In this document: in pieces, positions 1 through 8,663 of the stretch
How the letters are laid out: each line of letters starts with the position of its first letter
Numbering within the stretch: the first letter of the stretch is position 1
Origin: Acidimicrobiales bacterium
Lineage (GTDB): Bacteria; Actinomycetota; Acidimicrobiia; Acidimicrobiales; JADJXE01
Assembly: GCA_016716005.1 (NCBI GenBank)
Contig: JADJXE010000001.1
Span: forward strand, 571,001-635,000
DNA: 64,000 nt
Direction of reading: 5' to 3'
Translations under genes and position numbers: made by a program
The notes under the pieces: model-generated
What the model saw: the letters and a program-made list of their open reading frames with translations, nothing else
Databases searched by the model: none
What the model was told of the DNA's origin: nothing

Positions 1-1
1 G

Positions 2-847
2 CACGCCCGCGTGCGCACCACCCCCGGCACCAAGGGCGGCCCCACGCGCGAGGAGCGCTTGCGCGCCGCGGTGCTCGCCCCCGAGCGCCACCTCGCGGTG
101 TTCGACCTGGAGAACACCCTCATCGCGTCGAACGTGGTCGACAGCTACGCCTGGCTGGCCACCCGCCGGCTGCCCCGCCAGGACCGGCTCCGCTTCGTCG
201 CTCGCACCCTGGCCGAGGCCCCGCGGCTGCTGGCACTCGACCGCCGAGACCGGGGCGACTTCCTGCGCTACTTCTACCGCCGCTACGACGGTGCACCGGC
301 GGCGCAGCTCGACGAGGACGCTCGCGAGCTGCTCTCGGCCCTGCTCCTCACCAAGAGCTTCCCCGCCGCCATCCGGCGGGTGCGCGAGCACCGGGCCCTC
401 GGCCACCGGACCCTGCTCATCACGGGTGCGCTCGACGTGGTGGTCGCCCCCATCGCACCGCTGTTCGACGACGTCGTGTGCGCCCGGATGACCACCCGCC
501 CCGGCCCGCGTGGCCCGGTGCTGACCGGCGAGCTGCGGGAGGCCCCGCCCACCGGCGAGGCACGGGCCGACGTGATGGCCGAGTACACCGCGGCCCACGG
601 CCTCGACCTGGCCGAGACGGTGGCCTACGCCGACTCCACCAGCGACCTGCCCATGCTGGAGGTGGCCGGCTTCCCGGTGGCGGTGAACCCCGAGACCAGA
701 CTGGCGGCCCTGGCCCGCAAGCGGGGCTGGCTGGTCGAGAACTGGGAGAAGGCCCCCGGCGGGCCCCGGCCGCTGCTGCCCATCGGGCCCGAGCGGCGCG
801 CCAACCGGCTCCGGGCCCCGCACGACGCCGCCGAGGTCCGACGGTGA
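2..847 (+). CDS. HAD-IB family phosphatase-like protein, left edge incomplete
   Basis: Member of the HAD subclass IB (SerB-like) family. The motif I region reads VFDLENTL, so the nucleophile Asp is followed at +2 by Glu instead of the usual acid Asp. Motif II is in LLITGALDVVV and motif III in YADSTSDLPML. The frame is open to the window edge, so this is probably the C-terminal part of a longer protein; the GTG at 11 is the first start codon available inside the window. Related actinobacterial proteins can be fused to other domains, which cannot be checked here. The stop overlaps the next start (GTGA), so it is translationally coupled to the alcohol dehydrogenase. The substrate is unknown; the neighbours suggest an acyl-lipid role. 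Confidence 0.75.
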   Translation, partial: HARVRTTPGTKGGPTREERLRAAVLAPERHLAVFDLENTLIASNVVDSYAWLATRRLPRQDRLRFVARTLAEAPRLLALDRRDRGDFLRYFYRRYDGAPAAQLDEDARELLSALLLTKSFPAAIRRVREHRALGHRTLLITGALDVVVAPIAPLFDDVVCARMTTRPGPRGPVLTGELREAPPTGEARADVMAEYTAAHGLDLAETVAYADSTSDLPMLEVAGFPVAVNPETRLAALARKRGWLVENWEKAPGGPRPLLPIGPERRANRLRAPHDAAEVRR

Positions 848-2046
848 GAGCCCTCCGCTTCGAGCGATCGGTGCCCCGCTACGCCGCCGCCATGGTCGCG
901 GGCCGCCTCCAGCCGGGCGGCGGGGCCCGCTTCGGGCCGCTCTCGCTGGTCGACGAGCCCCCTCCGGACCTGCCCGGCGACGGGTGGGTCCGGATCCGAC
1001 CCCGACTGGCCGGGATCTGCGGCTCCGACCTCTCGACGATCGACGGCGCGGCCGCCCGCTACTTCGAGCCCATCGTGTCGTTCCCCTTCGTGCCCGGCCA
1101 CGAGGTGGTGGCCGACCTCGACGGGTCCGACGGACCGGCCACCGGCGCTCGGGTGGTGCTCGAGCCGGTCCTGGGCTGCGTCGCCCGGGCCGTCCAGCCC
1201 CCGTGCGCAGCCTGCGCGCGCGGTGATCTGGGTGGCTGCGAGCGGGTGGCGTTCGGCGCCATCGCCCCCGGCCTGCAGACCGGGTTCTGCTGCGACACCG
1301 GTGGCGGGTGGTCGACCGAGCTGGTGGCCCACGGCAGCCAGCTCCACACCGTTCCCGCCGACATGAGCGACGAGGCCGCGGTGATGGTGGAGCCCACGGC
1401 GTGCGCCGTGCACGCCGCGCTGCGGTGCGAGGTCGAGCCGGGCGACGTCGTGGCCGTGGTGGGCGCCGGCACCCTCGGCCTGCTCACCCTGGCGAGCCTC
1501 CGGCAGCTCACCGAGCCTGCCCGGCTCATCATCGGCGCCAAGCATCCGGCCCAGCGCCGGCTCGCGACCGAGCTCGGGGCCGACGTGGTGGCCCAGCCCC
1601 ACGAGCTGATCCGGGCCGTTCGGCGCGCCACCGGCTCGCTGGCGGCCGGCAGCCAGCTCACCGGCGGCGCCGACGTCGTCGTCGACTGCGTCGGCTCCAA
1701 CGAGAGCCTCGCCGAGGCGCTGCGGATGGTCCGACCCCGGGGGCGGGTGGTGCTGGTGGGCATGCCCGCCACGGTGGACGTGGAGCTCACCTCGCTGTGG
1801 CATCGCGAGGTCGACCTGCGGGGCGCCTACGCGTACGGCACCGAGGTGATCGCCGGGCGGGGCGCGGTTCGCACGTTCGACCTGGCCTTCGAGCTTGTGC
1901 AGGCCGCGCGCCTCGACCGGCTCGTGACCGCCCGCTACCCCATCGACCGGTTCGAGGACGCGGTCGCCCACGCCGCCCAGGCCGGCCGGCGCGGCGCCGT
2001 GAAGATCGTCTTCGACCTCCGCTCCGAGAAGGACAGGTACCGCTGA
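844..2046 (+). CDS. Zinc-dependent alcohol dehydrogenase (MDR superfamily)
   Basis: A 400-residue medium-chain dehydrogenase/reductase. C59 in GICGSDL is the expected catalytic-zinc ligand, GHEVV follows, and a Cys-rich stretch around C119-C137 resembles the structural-zinc lobe with altered spacing. The NAD(P)-binding Rossmann motif is VVGAGTLGLL. The GTG start at 844 overlaps the preceding stop by 4 nt and was preferred to earlier in-frame starts that would run deep into the HAD gene. The stop shares one base with the ATG of the next gene. It probably oxidises an alcohol, or reduces an aldehyde, in the same pathway as its neighbours; the substrate is not evident. Confidence 0.88.
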   Translation: MRALRFERSVPRYAAAMVAGRLQPGGGARFGPLSLVDEPPPDLPGDGWVRIRPRLAGICGSDLSTIDGAAARYFEPIVSFPFVPGHEVVADLDGSDGPATGARVVLEPVLGCVARAVQPPCAACARGDLGGCERVAFGAIAPGLQTGFCCDTGGGWSTELVAHGSQLHTVPADMSDEAAVMVEPTACAVHAALRCEVEPGDVVAVVGAGTLGLLTLASLRQLTEPARLIIGAKHPAQRRLATELGADVVAQPHELIRAVRRATGSLAAGSQLTGGADVVVDCVGSNESLAEALRMVRPRGRVVLVGMPATVDVELTSLWHREVDLRGAYAYGTEVIAGRGAVRTFDLAFELVQAARLDRLVTARYPIDRFEDAVAHAAQAGRRGAVKIVFDLRSEKDRYR

Positions 2047-3629
2047 TGCCCCGACCAGGGTTCGTGCTCGAGGTCGATCGCTCCACCCCGCCCACGCTGC
2101 TGTGGCACGGTGAGGGCTTCCGCCTCCAGCAGCTGCCCGCCGGCACGCGCGTCGTGTACCCGGCCGAGGCCGTCGACCCCATCGACGACCCCGACGCCGC
2201 CATCCGCCGAGCCCTCCTCGACCCCATCGACAGCGATCCGCTCCCCGCCCTGCTCCACCCGGGCATGAAGCTCACGATCGCGTTCGACGACGTGTCGTTG
2301 CCCCTCCCGCCGATGCGCCGCCCCGACATCCGCCAGCGGATCATCGAGGCCGTCCTCGACCTGGCCGCGGCAGCCGGGGTCGACGACGTCGTGCTGATCG
2401 CAGCCCTCGCCCTCCACCGCCGCATGACCGAGGCCGAGCTGCGCCACGCCGTCGGCGACCGGGTGTACGACGCCTTCGCTCCGAGCGGCCGGCTGTACAA
2501 CCACGACGCAGAGGATCCCGACAACCTCGCCTTCCTCGGCACCACCCCGCACGGCGAGGAGGTCGAGATCAACCGGCGGGCCGCCGAGAGCGACCTGCTC
2601 GTCTACGTGAACATCAACCTTGTGGCCATGGACGGGGGATGGAAGTCGACCGCCACCGGCCTGGCGTCGTACCGCAGCCTCCGCCACCACCACAACGTGC
2701 ACACCCTGCAGCACAGCAGGTCGTTCATGGACCAGGAACGCTCGGAGCTGCACGCCTCGAACTGGCGCATGGGCGCCGTGCTGCGCGAGGCGGGGGTGAA
2801 GATCTTCCAGGTCGAGACCACCCTCAACAACGACACGTTCCCGTCGCCCTTCGAGTTCCTCGCCAAACGCGAGTGGGAGTGGACACCGAGGGATCGCGCC
2901 CTCTACCTGGGCGCCTCGAAGGGCCTCCAGCGCCTCCCCCGCCGCGCCGCCCGCAGGATCCTGCACTCGATCGAGGCGCCCCACGCCATGACGTCGGTGC
3001 AGGCCGGCGACGTCGAGGCGGTCCACCGCGTCACGACCGAGCACGTGTACCGCCAGCAGCTGGTGGAGGTGCAGGGCCAGACCGACGTGCTCACGATGGG
3101 GCTGCCCTACCTCTGCCCCTACAACGTGAACTCGATCATGAACCCGATCCTGGTGATGAGCCTCGGCCTCGGCTACTTCTTCAACCTCTACCGCGGCAAG
3201 CCCCCGGTGCGCGAGGGCGGGGTGCTGGTCCTCTTCCACGACACCCCGTGGGAGTTCCACCCGGTGCACCACCCGAGCTACATCGACTTCTTCGAGGAGG
3301 TCCTGGCCGACACCACCGACCCGGTGGAGATCGAGGCGCGCTACGAGCAGCGCTACGCCGAGGACGAGTGGTACCGGCACCTCTACCGCACGAGCTACGC
3401 CTACCACGGGGTCCACCCGTTCTACATGTGGTATTGGGGCAGCCACGCCCTGCAGCACCTCGGCCGGGTGGTCGTCGTGGGCGGCGACCCCAAGGCCGTC
3501 CGCCGGCTCGGCTTCCACCCCGCGACCACCCTCGACGACGCCCTGGAGATCGCCTCCGACGTGGTCGGCCGCAGCCCGTCGATCACCCACATCCACAACC
3601 CGCCGCTGCTGATGGCGGACGTCCGCTGA
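2046..3629 (+). CDS. LarA-like (lactate racemase N-terminal domain, DUF2088) protein
   Basis: A 527-residue protein whose first ~220 residues match the LarA/DUF2088 family, whose founding member is the nickel-pincer lactate racemase. LHRRMTEAELR contains H124 at the position of one catalytic His of LarA. GGWKS contains K200 at the position of the cofactor-binding Lys, and H216 in HHHN sits 16 residues later, as the Ni-ligand His does. The second catalytic His (LarA PHYFAG motif) appears to be Ile190. The protein is about 100 residues longer than LarA, with an aromatic, His-rich C-terminal part. No larB, larC or larE genes lie in the window. It may be an epimerase or racemase on an unusual hydroxy acid, or a non-racemase relative. 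Confidence 0.8.
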   Translation: MPRPGFVLEVDRSTPPTLLWHGEGFRLQQLPAGTRVVYPAEAVDPIDDPDAAIRRALLDPIDSDPLPALLHPGMKLTIAFDDVSLPLPPMRRPDIRQRIIEAVLDLAAAAGVDDVVLIAALALHRRMTEAELRHAVGDRVYDAFAPSGRLYNHDAEDPDNLAFLGTTPHGEEVEINRRAAESDLLVYVNINLVAMDGGWKSTATGLASYRSLRHHHNVHTLQHSRSFMDQERSELHASNWRMGAVLREAGVKIFQVETTLNNDTFPSPFEFLAKREWEWTPRDRALYLGASKGLQRLPRRAARRILHSIEAPHAMTSVQAGDVEAVHRVTTEHVYRQQLVEVQGQTDVLTMGLPYLCPYNVNSIMNPILVMSLGLGYFFNLYRGKPPVREGGVLVLFHDTPWEFHPVHHPSYIDFFEEVLADTTDPVEIEARYEQRYAEDEWYRHLYRTSYAYHGVHPFYMWYWGSHALQHLGRVVVVGGDPKAVRRLGFHPATTLDDALEIASDVVGRSPSITHIHNPPLLMADVR

Positions 3630-3643
3630 GGGCCCGGACGCCG

Positions 3644-4654
3644 ATGCCCGAACCCGAGCGGACGCCCGCCGAGCTCGTCGCCCTGGCCCGGGCGGCCCGA
3701 GCCGTCGGCCGCGTGCGCGAGGTCGTCGACCGGTCGCCCGTCGCCCGGCTCAGGGGCCGCGGCTTCCCCTGGCGGGCGCCGAGCGTGCCCGCCGGCGTGG
3801 AGCCCCTGCCCGAGGAGCCGCGAACCGGCTCGCGCTACGACACCGAGTGGGCGCGCCGGATGCCGGCCCGGCTGGCCCGCGCCGCCATCGTCGAGGGCCC
3901 CCTCCGCCTCCTCGTGCGGGGCGTCGCCGCCCCCGAGCGCACCGGCCTCGACCGGCTCGACGCGCTGGAGGGGCCCGCCGTGTTCGCGGCCAACCACCAC
4001 AGCCACGTGGACGCTCCCCTGATGATCACGTCGATCCCCGAGCCCTGGCGGCACCGGCTCGTCGTCGGCGCCGCGGCCGACTACTTCTTCGCCACGCGGG
4101 TCACCTCCGCCCTCTCGGCGCTGGCCCTCGGGGCGTTCCCGATCGACCGGGCCAGGGTGAACCGCCGCTCCGCCGACCTGGCCGCGGAGCTGATCGACGA
4201 CGGGTGGAGCCTGCTGATCTTCCCGGAGGGCGGCCGCAGCCCCGACGGCTGGGGGCAGCCGTTCCGGGGTGGCGCGGCGTACCTCTCGATCCGTTGCGCC
4301 GTGCCGGTCGTGCCGGTGCACGTCGAGGGGACCGGGAGGATCCTCCCCAAGGGCCAGCGCCTGCCCGCCGTGGGACGCACCCTGGTCACGTTCGGGCCAC
4401 CCCTGCGGCCCGCCGAGGGCGAGGATGCGCGCCGCTTCGCGGTGCGCATCGAGCGGGCCGTCGCCGAGCTGGCCGACGAGGCGGCCACCGACTGGTGGTC
4501 GGCCCGGCGGCGGGCCGCCATCGGCGACACGCCGTCGCTCGGGGGGCCGGAGCTGCCCTCGTGGCGCCGGGCCTGGGCGCTGGGCGACACCGGTCGGGGC
4601 CGCGACGCGGCACGACGCCGGCGCGAGGGGCGGGCCTGGCCGAAGCTCGACTAA
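3644..4654 (+). CDS. PlsC-type 1-acylglycerol-3-phosphate acyltransferase family protein
   Basis: A 336-residue acyltransferase of the PlsC/LPLAT superfamily. The catalytic HX4D motif is H118 to D123 (NHHSHVDAP), and the phosphate-binding block is FPEGGRSPDG beginning at residue 193. The ~100 residues before the catalytic domain are Arg/Pro-rich and unlike short PlsC proteins. It presumably transfers an acyl chain from acyl-CoA or acyl-ACP to a glycerolipid-like acceptor at the membrane. It follows the LarA-like gene by 14 nt in the same direction, so co-transcription is likely. Whether the acceptor is lysophosphatidate or something pathway-specific cannot be told. Confidence 0.88.
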   Translation: MPEPERTPAELVALARAARAVGRVREVVDRSPVARLRGRGFPWRAPSVPAGVEPLPEEPRTGSRYDTEWARRMPARLARAAIVEGPLRLLVRGVAAPERTGLDRLDALEGPAVFAANHHSHVDAPLMITSIPEPWRHRLVVGAAADYFFATRVTSALSALALGAFPIDRARVNRRSADLAAELIDDGWSLLIFPEGGRSPDGWGQPFRGGAAYLSIRCAVPVVPVHVEGTGRILPKGQRLPAVGRTLVTFGPPLRPAEGEDARRFAVRIERAVAELADEAATDWWSARRRAAIGDTPSLGGPELPSWRRAWALGDTGRGRDAARRRREGRAWPKLD

Positions 4655-4692
4655 CCCCGGCCCCGCGCCGGCGGCACGCTCCCGGGCTCACC

Positions 4693-4748
4693 CGAGCGTT
4701 CTCCGGCCGGTCCACCACCGCCACGGTGGTCGACGCGCCGGAGAACCC
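4693..4748. repeat. 56-bp dispersed palindromic element, copy A
   Basis: Complex inverted repeat between two co-directional genes. The outer arms are 4698-4707 and 4737-4746 (10 bp, perfect) and the inner arms 4714-4719 and 4725-4730 (6 bp, perfect). An additional 8-bp pairing of 4691-4698 with 4753-4760 extends it. The reverse complement of 47582-47637 matches this segment at 46 of 56 positions without gaps. The function is unknown; REP-like element or RNA processing/termination hairpin are possible. Confidence 0.75.
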
Positions 4749-4885
4749 GGGCCGCTCGGGCGCCGTCACCTCGGGACCAACGGCCCTGGTGACACCGGTC
4801 ACGGGGCGCGACAACCGAGGCAGCGCCAGCCGTCGACGCCAGGGGCCTGGCCGGGCCAGGGACGGCCGGCGGAAGGGGTCCGCAC

Positions 4886-5770
4886 ATGGCCGCAGCACCT
4901 GCCCTCCACTTCTCCGTGTGGCGCAAGATCGCCATGGCCACGTGGCGGCCGCGCACCGATCCGATGATCTTCGCCAGCCTCGACGTCGACGCCGGCAACC
5001 TGCTCGCCTACCTCGACGAGGTCCGGCTGGCGACGGGCCAGCACGTGACGCCGGCGCACCTCGTCGGTCGGGCCGTCGCCAAAGTCCTCGAGCAACTCCC
5101 CGGCCTGAACGGCCGGGTGGTGTTCGGCGAGTTCCTCCCCTCGCCGACCATCGACATCTTCTACGTCGTGTCCCTCCGCACCGACCTGGTCGACGGGGCC
5201 GACGCCGCCGAGACCGATCTGTCGGGCTCGGTGATCCGACGAGCCGACGAGAAGCCGCCGTGGGTGCAGGCCGCCGAGCTGACCGAGAAGGCCCACCAGA
5301 TCCGCGCCGGCGAGGACCCCATGTTCAGGCAGACGAAGGCGCTGGCCATGCGGCTGCCCGCCATCGCCCTGCGGCCGATCCTCGACACGGTCGGCTTCAT
5401 CACCGAGTCCCTGCAGCTGCCGGTGCCGTTCCTCGGCCTCGAGGCCCGGCCGTTCGGCTCGTTCCTCGTCACCAACGTCGGCACGTACGGGCTCGACTCC
5501 GCCTACGCGGCCATCGCCACGACCTGCCACGTCCCCGGCGGGGTGGTGGTCGGGGCCATCACCGAGAAGCCGGTCGTGCGGAACCACGAGGTCGTCGTGC
5601 GCCCGATCCTGCCGCTCGGGGCGATGATCGACCATCGCTTCATCGACGGCTACCAGGGAGCCGTGATCGCCAAGATCATGCGCGAGTACCTGGGCGACCC
5701 GGCCGCCTTCGACCCCGTCCCCGTGCCGGCGGCCATGGAGGAGCTGCCCCCGCTCCCGGCCGGGGTCTGA
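4886..5770 (+). CDS. Stand-alone 2-oxo acid dehydrogenase E2-type acyltransferase domain
   Basis: A 294-residue protein covering only the catalytic (CAT-like) domain of dihydrolipoamide acyltransferases. The active-site motif DHRFIDG spans D249-G255, with H250 as the catalytic base and D254 as its conserved partner. There is no lipoyl domain and no E1/E3-binding domain, so it cannot work as a normal pyruvate-dehydrogenase-type E2 on its own. The start ATG has a purine-rich GGAAGGGG a few bases upstream. It lies 231 bp after the PlsC gene, with palindromic element copy A in between. It could be a free CoA-dependent acyltransferase belonging to the upstream lipid-like cluster; the substrate is unknown. 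Confidence 0.82.
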   Translation: MAAAPALHFSVWRKIAMATWRPRTDPMIFASLDVDAGNLLAYLDEVRLATGQHVTPAHLVGRAVAKVLEQLPGLNGRVVFGEFLPSPTIDIFYVVSLRTDLVDGADAAETDLSGSVIRRADEKPPWVQAAELTEKAHQIRAGEDPMFRQTKALAMRLPAIALRPILDTVGFITESLQLPVPFLGLEARPFGSFLVTNVGTYGLDSAYAAIATTCHVPGGVVVGAITEKPVVRNHEVVVRPILPLGAMIDHRFIDGYQGAVIAKIMREYLGDPAAFDPVPVPAAMEELPPLPAGV

Positions 5771-5794
5771 GCGCCGGCCAGCCGGAGGGACCGC

Positions 5795-7162
<1,368 letters not shown>

Positions 7163-7199
7163 GACGCCGAGTCTGCCTCGCGCCCGACCCGGCGCCGTC

Positions 7200-8663
7200 C
7201 TAGGTGAGGGGGCGGGCCGTGGGCGCGATCGGTGCCGGCAGCATGGTCTCGCCCATGAGCGCCTCGTCGACCGCGGCGGCGCAGGCCCGGCCCTCGGCGA
7301 TGGCCCACACGATCAGGCTCTGGCCGCGTCCCATGTCGCCGCACACGAACACACCCTCGACGTTCGTCCTCCAACCGCCGTCACGGGCCACGTTGCCCCG
7401 GGCGTCGATCTCGACGCCGAGGGCCTCGAGCATCCCCGGGACCTGGGCCCCGGTGAAGCCCATGGCCAGCAGCACCAGCTCGCACGGCAGCTCGAAGTCG
7501 GACCCGGGGACCTTCTCGAACACCATGCGGCCGTCGACGAACCGCTGCTCCACCTCGTGGGCCCGCAGCCCCCGCACGTTCCCCTGGTCGTCGCCGACGA
7601 ACATCTCGGTGTTCACCGAGAAGACGCGCTCGCCGCCCTCCTCGTGGGCCGAGGTGACCTTGTACTGCATGGGATACGTCGGCCAGGGGTTGGCCGTCGG
7701 CCGGTGATCGGGTGGCCGGGGCATGATCTCGAACTGGTGGACCGACAGGCAGCCCTGGCGGTGAACCGTGCCCAGGCAGTCGGCGCCCGTGTCGCCGCCG
7801 CCGATGATCACCACGTGCTTGCCCTCGGCGGTGATCGTGGGCTCGGCCAGGTCTCCCTGCTGCACCCGGTTGGCGATCGGCAGGAACTCCATCGCCTGGT
7901 GCACCCCGTTCAGGTCGTGCCCGGGGATCGGCAGACCCCGGGCCACCGTGGCCCCACCGGCCAGGACGATGGCGTCGAACTGGCGGCGGAGGTCGTCGAC
8001 CGCCACGTCGACGCCCACGTCGGCGCTGACGCGGAACTCGACCCCTTCGGCCTCCATCTGGGCCAGGCGACGGTCGAGGACCCGCTTCTCCATCTTGAAC
8101 TCGGGGATGCCGTAGCGCAGCAGTCCGCCGATGCGGTCGGCCCGCTCGAACACCACCACCCGGTGCCCGGCCCGGCGCAGCTGCTGGGCGGCGGCCAGGC
8201 CCGCCGGCCCCGACCCCACGACCGCGACGGCGCGACCCGTCTCCACCGCCGGCGGCTGCGGCGCCACCCAGCCCTCGGCCCAGGCCCGATCGATGATCTC
8301 GACCTCCACCTGCTTGATGCTGACGGGATCGGCGTTGATGCCCAGCACGCAGGCCGCCTCGCAGGGCGCCGGGCAGAGCCGCCCGGTGAACTCGGGGAAG
8401 TTGTTGGTGGCGTGCAGCCGCTCGATGGCGTCGCGCCAGTGCTCCCGGTAGACGAGGTCGTTCCAGTCGGGGATGAGGTTGCCGAGCGGGCACCCGTTGT
8501 TGCAGAAGGGGATGCCGCAGTCCATGCACCGGCCGGCCTGGAGCTTGAGCCTGTCGGCCGGGAAGGGCTCGTACACCTCCTTCCAGTCGCGGAGCCGCAC
8601 GGGCACCGGGCGGCGCGTGGGCGCTTCCCGATCCCACTTCAGGAACCCGGTGAGCTCACCCAT
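7200..8663 (-). CDS. gltD: Glutamate synthase small (beta) subunit, GltD
   Basis: A 487-residue NADPH-dependent FAD subunit of glutamate synthase. It delivers electrons from NADPH to GltB for the reductive conversion of glutamine and 2-oxoglutarate into two glutamates. The N-terminal region has the CMDCGIPFC and CPAPCEAAC cysteine clusters for 4Fe-4S centres. VVGSGPAGLAAA is the FAD dinucleotide fold and VIIGGGDTGADC the NADPH fold. The ATG at 8663 overlaps the end of gltB by 8 nt (gltB stop at 8656), so the two are translationally coupled in the normal gltB-gltD order. The length is normal for the family. Confidence 0.96.
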   Translation of the reverse strand: MGELTGFLKWDREAPTRRPVPVRLRDWKEVYEPFPADRLKLQAGRCMDCGIPFCNNGCPLGNLIPDWNDLVYREHWRDAIERLHATNNFPEFTGRLCPAPCEAACVLGINADPVSIKQVEVEIIDRAWAEGWVAPQPPAVETGRAVAVVGSGPAGLAAAQQLRRAGHRVVVFERADRIGGLLRYGIPEFKMEKRVLDRRLAQMEAEGVEFRVSADVGVDVAVDDLRRQFDAIVLAGGATVARGLPIPGHDLNGVHQAMEFLPIANRVQQGDLAEPTITAEGKHVVIIGGGDTGADCLGTVHRQGCLSVHQFEIMPRPPDHRPTANPWPTYPMQYKVTSAHEEGGERVFSVNTEMFVGDDQGNVRGLRAHEVEQRFVDGRMVFEKVPGSDFELPCELVLLAMGFTGAQVPGMLEALGVEIDARGNVARDGGWRTNVEGVFVCGDMGRGQSLIVWAIAEGRACAAAVDEALMGETMLPAPIAPTARPLT

